Shown here in pieces: positions 8,543 to 17,058 of a stretch of DNA of 64,000 nucleotides. Both the position numbers and the translations under genes were made by a program. Below the pieces are notes generated by a model. It searched no databases. It saw nothing but the letters and a program-made list of their open reading frames with translations, and was not told the origin of the DNA. Position 1 is the stretch's first letter, and every line of letters begins with the position of its first letter. Source of the stretch: Hydrogenovibrio sp. JE_KL2 (GTDB lineage: Bacteria > Pseudomonadota > Gammaproteobacteria > Thiomicrospirales > Thiomicrospiraceae); contig NZ_WBJR01000003.1 of NCBI RefSeq assembly GCF_009296185.1, positions 310,001 through 374,000 of the forward strand. Reading direction: 5' to 3'.

Positions 8543-9388
8543 TTAGTTTTCTGTTTTTGTCTCGGTGTGAAGGTGCACATCCATTTGAGGGTAAGGGATG
8601 CTGATACCGGCGTCATCAAACGCCAGCTTGACCTTTTCGTTCATGTCCCAGAGTACAGCCCAGTAGTCAGCTGCATTTACCCATGGACGGACGATAAAGT
8701 TGATGCTCGAATCCCCGAGTTCGGAAAGAGCGATGGTAGGCTGAGGATCTTTTAAGATGCGCTCATCTTCTTGAACCAATTGTTCTAAAATCGATTTTGC
8801 CTTTTTGATGTCGTCATCATACCCAATTCCAAAGGTCATATCCACCCGGCGCGTAGGCTTTGTCGAAAAGTTGGTGATGCTCCCGGAGTAGATGGCACCG
8901 TTTGGCATAATCAATGTTTTGTTATCGCCAGTGCGTAGTGTGGTGCTGAAAATACCAACCGCCTCGACTGTTCCAATTTTGCCTCCGATTTCGACAACAT
9001 CTCCTACCTTAAAGTGTTTAAAAACTAGTAACAACACGCCGGCAGCAAAGTTTTGCAGGGAGTTTTGCAAAGCAAGGCCAATAGCAAGACCTGCAGCACC
9101 AATCAAAGCGATTAAGGATGCAGTGTTGACGCCTAGTTGACTCAGCGCTGCAATGATAATCAGCAGCAACAGCAGTGTTTTTGAAACAGAAACAACGAAA
9201 TTGGAAAGCATTGGGTCAACGGATGCTTTTTGAAGACCTTTCTTGAGTAGTTTAATCAAGATATTCGCGATGCTTTTCCCAATAAAGAATATCAGGATGG
9301 CAAACAGAATATTGCTACCCCATGGAATGATGACTGTGTCCCATAGCGTTTCAATATCAAGGTGTGCGACTAGGTTTTCGAATGTCAT
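8543..9388 (-). CDS. mscS: Small-conductance mechanosensitive channel (MscS family)
   Basis: A 281-residue inner-membrane channel that opens under membrane tension to release solutes during hypo-osmotic shock. Three N-terminal membrane helices are visible. The third, pore-lining helix is LIALIGAAGLAIGLALQNSL, with the Gly/Ala packing pattern of MscS. It is followed by the beta domain (FKVGDVVEIGGKIGTVEAVG) and a C-terminal alpha/beta domain. Length matches E. coli MscS (286). This is useful for a marine or brackish organism facing changing salinity. Confidence 0.95.
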   Translation of the reverse strand: MTFENLVAHLDIETLWDTVIIPWGSNILFAILIFFIGKSIANILIKLLKKGLQKASVDPMLSNFVVSVSKTLLLLLIIIAALSQLGVNTASLIALIGAAGLAIGLALQNSLQNFAAGVLLLVFKHFKVGDVVEIGGKIGTVEAVGIFSTTLRTGDNKTLIMPNGAIYSGSITNFSTKPTRRVDMTFGIGYDDDIKKAKSILEQLVQEDERILKDPQPTIALSELGDSSINFIVRPWVNAADYWAVLWDMNEKVKLAFDDAGISIPYPQMDVHLHTETKTEN

Positions 9389-9438
9389 AGGTTATGAGCT
9401 CCAAAAGTGATAGAGGCCGTTATTTTACGGCGTTATGC

Positions 9439-10707
9439 TTATTTTACAATTTTATAAGGCGCTAATTGTTGCGGTAGTAGTGAAAAATTGAATAGGCGGA
9501 TATCAGGCAGTCCGTTGGTATAGGTGAACGGCATTTCCCCTTGGATTAGCGGGGTGAGGTAATCAAGCGCCGCTTGGGTGATGTCCATGCCATCTGGGGT
9601 TAGGAAGTGGTCAGGTACTGTTTTTTCCAAGTCTGCAACGGTCATTAAATCTACGTTGGTAAAGCGCCAGGTAAACGAAGAATCAGAAGTCATCTCAATA
9701 ATGGGAAGTACGCCATGTTCGCCATTCATTGCGGCGATAACGGCAGCCTTTCCAGCGTCATAGGCCATTTGCCAGTCGGTTTTTGAAACGAAATGGCTGG
9801 CAGAGCGCTGAAGATAGTCAGGTGTAATGCTGTGCGTTTTAACGCCCGTTTCTTGAGCAACCATGTGAGATAAAGCGTCCGCTACACCGCCAAGCTGGGT
9901 GTAATCTTGTAGGTGGGTATGCTCGATATTGGCGATAGAGACATAGTTGCCTTGTTCATCCTGTAAGCCTTCAGACACTACGCAAAGACAATAGCCTTTT
10001 TCATCGAACAACTGCTGAACACGTGTTAGAAACTTTTGTTTGTTGAAAGCTCTCTCCGCAGGCAGAATCAGTAGAGGAATATCTGGAACTGCATTCTTGA
10101 TTAACCCCCCTGCAATCGTGAGCCAGCCGGTATTTCTTCCCATGGCTTCAAATGCTAAGAATTTAGTTGAAGTGTTGTGCATGGACTTAAGGTCCATATT
10201 GACTTCCAATAAGCTGGAGGCAATGAATTTGGCGGCACTACCAAACCCAGGGCTGCAATGCGAAATATCCAAATCGTTATCAATGGTTTTAGCAACGCCA
10301 ATGCAGGTGACGGGGTGGCCTTGGCTGGTACAGTAATCCGCGACTTTTTGGGCGGTAACCATGGAGCCGTTTCCACCGTTATAGAAGAAATAACCGATGT
10401 CATAGTGTTTGAAGACCGTCAGAACACGTTCGTATTGTTCAGGGTTGTCTTCTAATGGATCTAGGTCAAATCGGCATGCTTCAAATGCAGCACCTGGGTG
10501 TGTTTTCAGTTGTTCGACTTGCGATGCGCTTAACTGAGACATATCGACAAGACGCTCTTCCAGCACACCGACAATGCCGTTGATCGCGGCATATACGGTA
10601 CCGAACTTTTCGGGATGGCTCTGAGCAGTTTCCAATACCGCAGCAGCACTAGCGTTAATAACCGCTGTGATACCGCCGGCCTGAGCATAAAGAACATTTT
10701 TAGACAT
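9439..10707 (-). CDS. pfp: Pyrophosphate-dependent 6-phosphofructokinase
   Basis: A 422-residue phosphofructokinase. The GGNGSM loop near residue 113 and PKTIDND-like motif (KTIDNDLD near residue 145) replace the GGDGS/T-x-DND pattern of classic ATP enzymes. The protein resembles the long PPi-dependent group, which interconverts fructose 6-phosphate and fructose 1,6-bisphosphate reversibly using pyrophosphate. In autotrophs such an enzyme can serve both glycolysis and the Calvin cycle. GRNTGW near residue 190 is the substrate motif. PPi rather than ATP specificity is inferred from family resemblance. Confidence 0.88.
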   Translation of the reverse strand: MSKNVLYAQAGGITAVINASAAAVLETAQSHPEKFGTVYAAINGIVGVLEERLVDMSQLSASQVEQLKTHPGAAFEACRFDLDPLEDNPEQYERVLTVFKHYDIGYFFYNGGNGSMVTAQKVADYCTSQGHPVTCIGVAKTIDNDLDISHCSPGFGSAAKFIASSLLEVNMDLKSMHNTSTKFLAFEAMGRNTGWLTIAGGLIKNAVPDIPLLILPAERAFNKQKFLTRVQQLFDEKGYCLCVVSEGLQDEQGNYVSIANIEHTHLQDYTQLGGVADALSHMVAQETGVKTHSITPDYLQRSASHFVSKTDWQMAYDAGKAAVIAAMNGEHGVLPIIEMTSDSSFTWRFTNVDLMTVADLEKTVPDHFLTPDGMDITQAALDYLTPLIQGEMPFTYTNGLPDIRLFNFSLLPQQLAPYKIVK

Positions 10708-10740
10708 GGGATATTCTCATTTCTGAAAGGTTTGAATTTG

Positions 10741-11880
10741 TCATAAACTTAAGTGTCCATTGTTCACTTTCAGGCAGCTTTCAGTATGAAAGATTTTTTG
10801 CAAAGGCTGCTCGACCAGTAGGTGTCGCCATCCGACGAATTGTGGCGTTTGGGGCGCGCGAATCAGTTCTAACAGTTGGTTTTTAGCCGCCAGGTTAGGG
10901 AATTGTATGTTGTAATCCAGCGCCACTTGCTGGCAGAAAGCGTGCGCTAAGGACAATAAAACTTCTTCCTGAGGTGTGGGGGGCGGAGGCGTTTCTAGCT
11001 TTTCCGGCCAATATTCAGGATGCGCGAATATCTCGTCAATAATACTGATCCATTCGTCGCCGTAGCTTTTAACACTGGATGCTTTGATATTAGGGACTTT
11101 GTAAAGCGCTTGCGCTGTTTTGGGCGGCCGTTTAGCGATGGCGACAAGCGCATCATCCGATAACACCCAACGTCTTGGCTCATTGTTCTTTTGTGCATAG
11201 AGCTCGCGCCATTCAGCCAGTGCATAACAAATCGCCATGTATTTAGGTTTGAGATGCCTGCCGGACTTAATTCTTTCGCCAGCCTTTTCGGGTTGGATTT
11301 GATATAAATTAATGTCCAAAAGCGCGGCAAAGTCTTCACTCAGTACATGAAGTTGTTCGGGGGTTAAGCGCTCGCAGATTTTTTCATAGAGTGGTGCTAG
11401 ATAACAAACGTCATCAAATGCGTAGGCAAGCTGCTCTTGGCTTAATGGACGCTGGTTCCAGTTGGTTCTGGTTTGGTCTTTCGGGAGTTGAACGCCTAAC
11501 TCTGCGTCGACGATTTTTGCTAGGCCAACGAGGTCGCCATAGCCGAGAAAAACGGCGGCAATCTGTGTGTCGAAAATTGACTGGGGCAAGCGCCCTGCAA
11601 CTTGATACAATACTTCCAAGTCTTGACGCGCCGAGTGAAATACTTTCAAAATGCCTGGGTTATCTAAAATTTTCCAGAGCGGTTCGAGGTCATCGATTGA
11701 TAACGGGTCGATAATGGCGGCGGCGCCTAGGTTAGATTGTATCTGGATCAAGCTTAATTCAGGATAATAGGTATCCTTACGGACAAATTCCGTATCGATT
11801 GCAACCCATTCAGTTTGTTCGCAAAGCGAGTTGCAAAACTGGACGAGGTCGTTTGTATGGGTAAGGTACTGATACTGCAT
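10741..11880 (-). CDS. rnd: Ribonuclease D
   Basis: A 379-residue DEDD 3'-5' exoribonuclease that trims tRNA and other stable RNA precursors. Exo I WVAIDTEFVRKDTYYPE is near residue 26, Exo II FHSARQDLEVLY near residue 80 and Exo III YAFDDVCYLAPLYE near residue 153 supply the four acidic residues. An HRDC domain follows (about residues 205-290). It is divergent from mpl with 75 bases between, which must hold both promoters. Its stop lies 33 bases before the pfp start on the same strand, suggesting joint transcription. Confidence 0.96.
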   Translation of the reverse strand: MQYQYLTHTNDLVQFCNSLCEQTEWVAIDTEFVRKDTYYPELSLIQIQSNLGAAAIIDPLSIDDLEPLWKILDNPGILKVFHSARQDLEVLYQVAGRLPQSIFDTQIAAVFLGYGDLVGLAKIVDAELGVQLPKDQTRTNWNQRPLSQEQLAYAFDDVCYLAPLYEKICERLTPEQLHVLSEDFAALLDINLYQIQPEKAGERIKSGRHLKPKYMAICYALAEWRELYAQKNNEPRRWVLSDDALVAIAKRPPKTAQALYKVPNIKASSVKSYGDEWISIIDEIFAHPEYWPEKLETPPPPTPQEEVLLSLAHAFCQQVALDYNIQFPNLAAKNQLLELIRAPQTPQFVGWRHLLVEQPLQKIFHTESCLKVNNGHLSL

Positions 11881-11955
11881 ATCTCGAAGTTTAAGGGCTT
11901 AGAGGATACAGGGCAAGATGATAAGGTCAGATAATTAAGAATAAAGAGGATTTAA

Positions 11956-13356
11956 GTGGCTGAGCGAAAACATCACATTCATATTCTAGGGATTGCCGGC
12001 ACATTTATGGGCGGCATCGCTCAGCTTGCTAAAGAAAAAGGATTCGAGGTCACCGGTTCGGATCATGCGATCTATCCGCCAATGAGTACTCAGCTTGAAC
12101 AAGCCGGAATAGCGGTTTCCGCTTATGAGGACGATGACTTTTTATCAAATCCTCCAGAAGAGGTCGTTATCGGCAATGCGTTGAGCCGTGGGCATCAGTT
12201 GGTGGAAGATGTGCTTAATCGCCAGCAACGTTATACTTCAGGGCCACAATGGTTGGCGGAAAATATCCTGCAAGACCGCTGGGTGGTCGCTGTTGCAGGA
12301 ACGCATGGCAAAACCACAACCGCTTCCATGGTTGCCTGGATTTTGGAATATGCCAAATTGGAGCCAGGGTTTCTTATTGGTGGCGTACCGGAAAACTTTG
12401 GAAAATCTGCCAGGTTGGGGGCCTCTCCTTTCTTTGTGGTTGAGGCGGATGAGTATGACACCGCGTTTTTCGACAAGCGTTCCAAGTTTGTTCACTATCA
12501 TCCAAGAACTTGTGTGATGAACAACTTGGAGTTTGATCACGCCGATATCTTTGAGAACTTGGAAGCCATTCAGAAGCAGTTCCATCATTTGGTGCGCACC
12601 GTTCCGGGAAATGGATTGATTGTGGTGCCAAGCGATGATGATAATCTTCAAGCAGTGTTGGAGAAGGGCTGTTGGACGCCTAAAGAAAAGCAAGGTTCAG
12701 CCGACAGCCTTAGTGGTTGGTCTTTTAAATTGTTGGCTGAAGATGGCTCTAAGTTTGAGGTGAGGCTAGATGGTAAACCTCAAGGAGAAGTGCATTGGTC
12801 CATGACAGGGTTGCACTCCGTTAGAAACGGTTTGAGTGCGATTGCCGCGGCGAGACACTGTGGTGTGCCGGTAACGGTGGCCATAGATGGGCTTTGTCAT
12901 TTTAAAGGTGTTAAACGCAGAATGACCAAAGTTGGTGAAGTGAACGACATTGTGATTTATGATGATTTCGCCCATCATCCGACGGCAATTAAGACCACTT
13001 TGCAGGGGCTGAGAGCGCAGAAAAATCTTGCGACTGTGGAAGATAAAGCCTCTACAGGGCGCATAATTGCCGTGTTTGAACCAAGATCGAATACGATGCG
13101 TATGGGCGTGCATCGACAAACCTTGCCAAAGGCATTTGTCGACGCTGACCAAGTGTTTGCTTTCATTGACCCAAGCTGGCAGTGGGAACTGCCGACCGAG
13201 TCTTTTGAAAAGCCAGTTTTTGTCTATGATAGCTATGATGCGCTTTTAGAAGGGTTGTTGGAAGGTTTACAACCATTTGATAGAGTGGTTATCATGTCAA
13301 ACGGTAGCTTTGGAAATATTCATCAAAAGCTATTGTCATCATTACAAGCAAAATAA
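11956..13356 (+). CDS. mpl: Murein peptide ligase Mpl
   Basis: A 466-residue ligase that recycles cell-wall tripeptide by joining L-Ala-gamma-D-Glu-mesoDAP to UDP-MurNAc. The Mur-family ATP loop AGTHGKTTTASM is near residue 112, and EADEYDTAFFD near residue 165 and the DDFAHHP motif near residue 335 are diagnostic. The start is GTG with AGAGGA upstream. One copy of the window's dispersed 20-bp repeat (12402-12420) lies inside the gene and encodes KSARLG without visibly disturbing the conserved alignment. Confidence 0.97.
   Translation: MAERKHHIHILGIAGTFMGGIAQLAKEKGFEVTGSDHAIYPPMSTQLEQAGIAVSAYEDDDFLSNPPEEVVIGNALSRGHQLVEDVLNRQQRYTSGPQWLAENILQDRWVVAVAGTHGKTTTASMVAWILEYAKLEPGFLIGGVPENFGKSARLGASPFFVVEADEYDTAFFDKRSKFVHYHPRTCVMNNLEFDHADIFENLEAIQKQFHHLVRTVPGNGLIVVPSDDDNLQAVLEKGCWTPKEKQGSADSLSGWSFKLLAEDGSKFEVRLDGKPQGEVHWSMTGLHSVRNGLSAIAAARHCGVPVTVAIDGLCHFKGVKRRMTKVGEVNDIVIYDDFAHHPTAIKTTLQGLRAQKNLATVEDKASTGRIIAVFEPRSNTMRMGVHRQTLPKAFVDADQVFAFIDPSWQWELPTESFEKPVFVYDSYDALLEGLLEGLQPFDRVVIMSNGSFGNIHQKLLSSLQAK
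12402..12420 (+). repeat. 20-bp dispersed repeat, copy 1 (19/20)
   Basis: The first 19 bases of AAAATCTGCCAGGTTGGGGT occur exactly, the last base being G. The copy sits inside mpl, where it encodes Lys-Ser-Ala-Arg-Leu-Gly. Confidence 0.9.
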
Positions 13357-13424
13357 ATATGCGACTGTCGGGAAGATAGCGCATGGAAGTGATTTGGGTG
13401 TAACTGTGATTAAGGAAGTAATAC

Positions 13425-14453
13425 ATGAATGAGCATGTGACGGCCAGGAAGGTTCTGGAGTACCTGACAAAAGAAGATATTAAGCCGAATCCCGTTACCT
13501 TGAGCATTTGGTATTTGTATTTCCGTGGTAGCAATAAAAACTTCATTTCCCGGATGAAGTCTTTGTTATCGACTGGTCAGCCCATTTCTGACGAATCCTA
13601 TCAGAAGCTTTATGAGACTTATGTACTCAAGTCCTACTTCAAAGAATCTCTGGGAATCAATCGCACCACCACTCAAATCATTGAGCGTGCAAATGACTTG
13701 AAAGCGCGCATTGGTGAATTCGTTGACGCTATTCGCGAACATCAATCATCTATTGGCGATATGCGTAACAGCTTGTCCATTGCCGAAACCAAAGATGCGA
13801 TTGAGGTCATTTTGTCCGAAGCCATGTTGCAACTCAAGCAAGTTGAAACCGAGTCGGTCGACACCACTTTAAAAATGGAAAAGGGCACGCAACATCTATC
13901 GCAAGCAAACCAAGAGATTGTGGAAATAGAGCAGGCAATGAACCGTGATTTCCTGACAGGGCTGCCGGATTATGGTTATTTTCAAAAGACCTTGTCTCAG
14001 ATGCTGACCGATTCGCTGTCTGGCGTAGTGACGAAACGTTATTTTATCGTGTTCGATATTCAGCAGCTTGAAGCCTACAACAAAAAGCTGTCCTGGTTGG
14101 TCGGAGACAGTATTATCCGTCTCATGGTAAAAATGATTCAGGATTTGACCGACAAGTCTTGGCCGGTGATGCGACTTCAGGATGATGAAATTGCAGTATT
14201 GCCGCCAGAGACCTTCCCGATTCATGAAATTCCTGCCTACATTCAAGAAATACAGAATGCCGTCAGTTCTAAAAAATTGAAGGTTAAGAACCGGGATGAA
14301 GACATTCAGAATGTTACTTTGAACGCTGCCATTATCAAGGTGCTGGTGTACGATGATACCAACACCATAGAGCAGAAGATTCACCGTGCTCTGAAGCTGA
14401 TCAAAAACGATGGCAACGGTAAGCGTTCATCATTGGTCAAGATAGACGACTGA
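13425..14453 (+). CDS. Degenerate GGDEF-domain protein
   Basis: A 342-residue protein with an N-terminal helical domain found before some GGDEF proteins (NPVTLSIWYLYFRGSNKN), a coiled-coil-like middle (residues about 80-165) and a C-terminal GGDEF fold starting at RDFLTGLPDYGYFQ. The signature GGDEF is replaced by QDDEI in MRLQDDEIAVLPPE, so diguanylate cyclase activity is unlikely. It may bind a nucleotide or act through protein contacts instead. No membrane segment is present. It lies 68 bases after mpl on the same strand. Confidence 0.88.
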   Translation: MNEHVTARKVLEYLTKEDIKPNPVTLSIWYLYFRGSNKNFISRMKSLLSTGQPISDESYQKLYETYVLKSYFKESLGINRTTTQIIERANDLKARIGEFVDAIREHQSSIGDMRNSLSIAETKDAIEVILSEAMLQLKQVETESVDTTLKMEKGTQHLSQANQEIVEIEQAMNRDFLTGLPDYGYFQKTLSQMLTDSLSGVVTKRYFIVFDIQQLEAYNKKLSWLVGDSIIRLMVKMIQDLTDKSWPVMRLQDDEIAVLPPETFPIHEIPAYIQEIQNAVSSKKLKVKNRDEDIQNVTLNAAIIKVLVYDDTNTIEQKIHRALKLIKNDGNGKRSSLVKIDD

Positions 14454-14455
14454 AT

Positions 14456-14539
14456 ATGTGGGCGCTGTTAGAAGTCGGCATTATTTTGTTTATCGTCCTG
14501 CTGATTGTTTGGGCGATATTCAGTAAACCCAAGTCTTAA
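14456..14539 (+). CDS. 27-residue membrane peptide
   Basis: A short reading frame starting 2 bases after the GGDEF gene stop encodes 27 residues. A central hydrophobic stretch, VGIILFIVLLIVWAIF, spans one membrane helix and is followed by the basic tail SKPKS. The composition and topology (short N-terminus outside or in, Lys-containing C-terminus) are typical of bacterial small membrane proteins. It is too tightly placed behind the upstream gene to have its own promoter, so translational coupling is likely. Function is unknown. Confidence 0.6.
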   Translation: MWALLEVGIILFIVLLIVWAIFSKPKS

Positions 14540-14578
14540 ACAACTACCTGCTTATGTTCACAACCAAGGGTTGTGTGA

Positions 14579-14597
14579 CTAACGGTTTCTCCGTTAG
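14579..14597. other. Short hairpin between convergent genes
   Basis: CTAACGG and CCGTTAG form a 7-bp stem around TTTCT in the 182 bases between the converging 27-residue peptide and GNAT genes. No T run follows, so its role as a terminator is uncertain. Confidence 0.35.
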
Positions 14598-14721
14598 CAC
14601 TGTAAATAAAAGAATCCAAGGGATGTAACGGCGCGCTAGTTGACCGGAAATCCATTTTCTTAAGATTCATTTCCCTCCCTGTTTTCTGAAGACAGCCATT
14701 TCTTCATGGGATTGTCCTTTT

Positions 14722-15546
14722 TCATACAACTTCATCAGGTTGTTTTGCTATCCAGTAATGATTTATCTGGAATAGTTCGTTAAATCCTAGTTTTTGGTAT
14801 AAAGGTAAACCTGCTTTGGATGCTTGCAGTACTAGTGAGTCAGTGTTTAGGTTGGCGCTAAACTGCAAAATCTCCTTCATCACTTTTAATCCGATGCCTT
14901 GACCTTGCATGGATTTTTTGACCCCGACTTGATGAATTCCTATCGTGTTTTGTGAAACATTCAATAGAGCGCTGGCAACCGGGGTGCTGTGGTGATAGAA
15001 CAGTAGGAGTTTTATCTCTGGGTAAGCCAGTAGACCTTGTATGACATTTGGGGTAACTTGATATTGGAATGCTTCATTGGTGATCTCAATCCACGTTCTA
15101 AGTTGTTTTTGTGAATCCGGTTGGGCTTGTTTATTTACCGCTTGGATTACCTCGATTGCTAGATCGGTTTTATACTCTGAATCTTGCGCCGCATTGAACT
15201 TTTTATGCATTGCAGTCAGCTGGAAAATTGATGTGTACTGGTGCTTGTCCAAAAATGAATTTAGATAGCTTGTATGGTTTAGCCAATTTAGAGTAAGTGG
15301 TTGATCCAAAGATTTATCATCAATTATGGGCAGAATTCTACCTGGTGCAATTTGCTGAATCACCTTTTCTAGCGGATTCGAATGAAGGTCATTTATTGAT
15401 GCCGTATTAGATTTTCTTTCTAACCAAACCCGATTTGGCCAAGTCACGTGCTGATACAGTTCCATACCAGCAAGGGAATGGCTCACCGCACCGTATTTTT
15501 TCCAAAGATCAAGGAGATTGTTAAGATTCTGTTCAATCGGATTCAT
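14722..15546 (-). CDS. GNAT-family N-acetyltransferase
   Basis: A 274-residue protein whose C-terminal half carries a GNAT fold. The acetyl-CoA loop is SMQGQGIGLKVMKEIL near residue 212, preceded by IGIHQVGV. The N-terminal half is a less conserved domain. These enzymes transfer an acetyl group to small-molecule or protein amines; the substrate cannot be read from sequence. It overlaps the transporter gene upstream by 4 bases, so the two are translated from one message. Confidence 0.8.
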   Translation of the reverse strand: MNPIEQNLNNLLDLWKKYGAVSHSLAGMELYQHVTWPNRVWLERKSNTASINDLHSNPLEKVIQQIAPGRILPIIDDKSLDQPLTLNWLNHTSYLNSFLDKHQYTSIFQLTAMHKKFNAAQDSEYKTDLAIEVIQAVNKQAQPDSQKQLRTWIEITNEAFQYQVTPNVIQGLLAYPEIKLLLFYHHSTPVASALLNVSQNTIGIHQVGVKKSMQGQGIGLKVMKEILQFSANLNTDSLVLQASKAGLPLYQKLGFNELFQINHYWIAKQPDEVV

Positions 15547-15995
15547 CTGTTTGGGCCTTCCCAGTTAATTAAAAAAATTCCGGCTAGCATGGCAAACAGT
15601 CCGAATAGCTTGCTAAGATTTATGGGGGATTTGGGCATTTCTAACCAGCCAAAGTGGCTGATTATCATTGCAAAAACAATCTGTGCACCTAGGACATAGG
15701 TCATCATACTGCCTGCCCCCATTTTGGGAATGAGAAAATAGAACAACCCCACGCCTAAAGCACTCAAACCACCTGAAAACCAGAGATACCACGGAATTTG
15801 CTTAAACTCAGAGAAGTTTGGAGTACTTTTATTCCAATAGAGCCAGAACAGGGTGGTTACCGTTAGGGCAGCTAAAAATGCAATCAGAGTGGCGAGCAGT
15901 GAATCTTTTAATAGAACACCTAATTTTGCATTCATTACCGCTTGTAATGCAATTGATAAGCCTGCAACAATTGCTAAGATAGGAAAGGTTGCCAT
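15543..15995 (-). CDS. YdcZ-like small DMT-family transporter
   Basis: A 150-residue hydrophobic protein with five predicted membrane helices and little soluble part. It matches the short YdcZ/DUF606 group of the drug/metabolite transporter superfamily (LQAVMNAKLG near residue 18 and a helix starting GAGSMMTYVLGAQIVFAM). Proteins of this size usually act as dimers, and the substrate is unknown. Its ribosome binding site GGAGG lies inside the last codons of the truncated nitroreductase gene. It overlaps the downstream acetyltransferase gene by 4 bases. Confidence 0.82.
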   Translation of the reverse strand: MATFPILAIVAGLSIALQAVMNAKLGVLLKDSLLATLIAFLAALTVTTLFWLYWNKSTPNFSEFKQIPWYLWFSGGLSALGVGLFYFLIPKMGAGSMMTYVLGAQIVFAMIISHFGWLEMPKSPINLSKLFGLFAMLAGIFLINWEGPNR

Positions 15996-15996
15996 T

Positions 15997-16263
15997 TTAA
16001 ACCTCCAGTCTCATATCTTGGTCGTCGGTCGTCATGACGAATTTTCGGCGGCTTGCTTGTCTGTATGAGTGTTCAGCCAGTTGCTGACGGATCGAATCAG
16101 ATGCCCGAACCAAAATTCTAAAAGATTGCAGCCCGTAAAAGGTTGCAACCAAACCGGTTGCTTCCAACAAGTTTTGAATCTGCTCTGTAGAGATTTGATT
16201 TGTAAATTGGTGCACCGCATGGCGCCACGATAATACATTAAGTAATGCATTAAATAATTCCAT
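15997..16263 (-). pseudogene. Truncated nitroreductase-family gene
   Basis: This encodes 88 residues from an ATG with a good AGGAG site. The sequence WRHAVHQFTNQIST, IQNLLEATGLVATFYGLQSF and QQLAEHSYRQ are the N-terminal flavin-binding region of NAD(P)H-dependent nitroreductases, which are normally about 200 residues long. After SYRQ the homology stops and 18 unrelated residues lead to a stop that overlaps the next gene's ribosome binding site. The remaining FMN-binding part is missing, so it is probably a deletion remnant retained for coupling. Confidence 0.75.
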
Positions 16264-16343
16264 TTTTATTCTCCTAAGTTTGTTTACTTGAACGTAGAGA
16301 ATAAATGGTTGGCTTAAAAGTCGCATTTACATAGGTTGATTGG

Positions 16344-16928
16344 CTAGATTTTTTTTCGTATGCGGCTCAATTGGGTTGGTGTAATGCCGAGATGTGAGGC
16401 TATGTGGTACTGTGGGAGGCGTTTTGCCAAGTTGGGATGTTCCATTAAAAAACGCTGATAACGCTCGGAGGCATCCTCTTGCACAATTTCTACTTCCCGA
16501 GCGTCTTTTTCCAAAAGCCAGTGTTTCTCCAAATAATGGATTTGAAGCAGCTTAAGGTCGTCCTTTTGGTGCATCAGTTTTCTGTATGCGACAAAGTCGA
16601 TTTCAAACAGGGTGGTTGGTTCAAGTGCTTCAAAAGTGAGCTCAGAAGGCGTAGCGGTGAGAAGCGATGTCATTGATCCGGGAAAGCGTCCTTCATAGAA
16701 AAAGTTTTTATTGTACTCATTGCCTTTCTCGTTCAATGAATAGGAGCGGATAAGTCCTTTAATCACAAACGCAAAGGATTTAGACAGTTCGCCAGGCGCA
16801 TAAAGTATTTCATCAGGTGCTAGCTCTCTTAGCTTAAGCAGAGGCAGAAAATCCTGCCACGTTTCTTCACTAATCGGATAATAGGAATCCAAAACTTTTT
16901 TTAAAGATTGTTGAGCGGCCTGTTTCAT
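16344..16928 (-). CDS. Crp/Fnr-family transcription regulator
   Basis: A 194-residue regulator with an N-terminal cyclic-nucleotide-binding-type beta-barrel (EILYAPGELSKSFAFVIKG near residue 40) and a C-terminal helix-turn-helix (HIASHLGITPTQLSRIR). It lacks the cysteine cluster of Fnr and the full cAMP-binding RxS signature, so the effector is unknown. It is the first gene of the reverse-strand group leading to the nitroreductase remnant, transporter and acetyltransferase, and could regulate them. Confidence 0.88.
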   Translation of the reverse strand: MKQAAQQSLKKVLDSYYPISEETWQDFLPLLKLRELAPDEILYAPGELSKSFAFVIKGLIRSYSLNEKGNEYNKNFFYEGRFPGSMTSLLTATPSELTFEALEPTTLFEIDFVAYRKLMHQKDDLKLLQIHYLEKHWLLEKDAREVEIVQEDASERYQRFLMEHPNLAKRLPQYHIASHLGITPTQLSRIRKKI

Positions 16929-17058
16929 TACCTAAAGTCCACTTGTAGAGTGAAAAATAATCACTATTTCTCGCCCTTAACCAGAGCAACTATCTGCAAG
17001 GGCACTTTTCCCCAAAATACAGGAAATCTCGACCTGTGCTAAAAAACATCAGCCTGAT

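Noticed and set aside
16421-16440. TTGCCAAGTTGGGATGT similarity to the motif inside the Crp/Fnr-type gene
   Set aside because: Too many differences; normal coding sequence.
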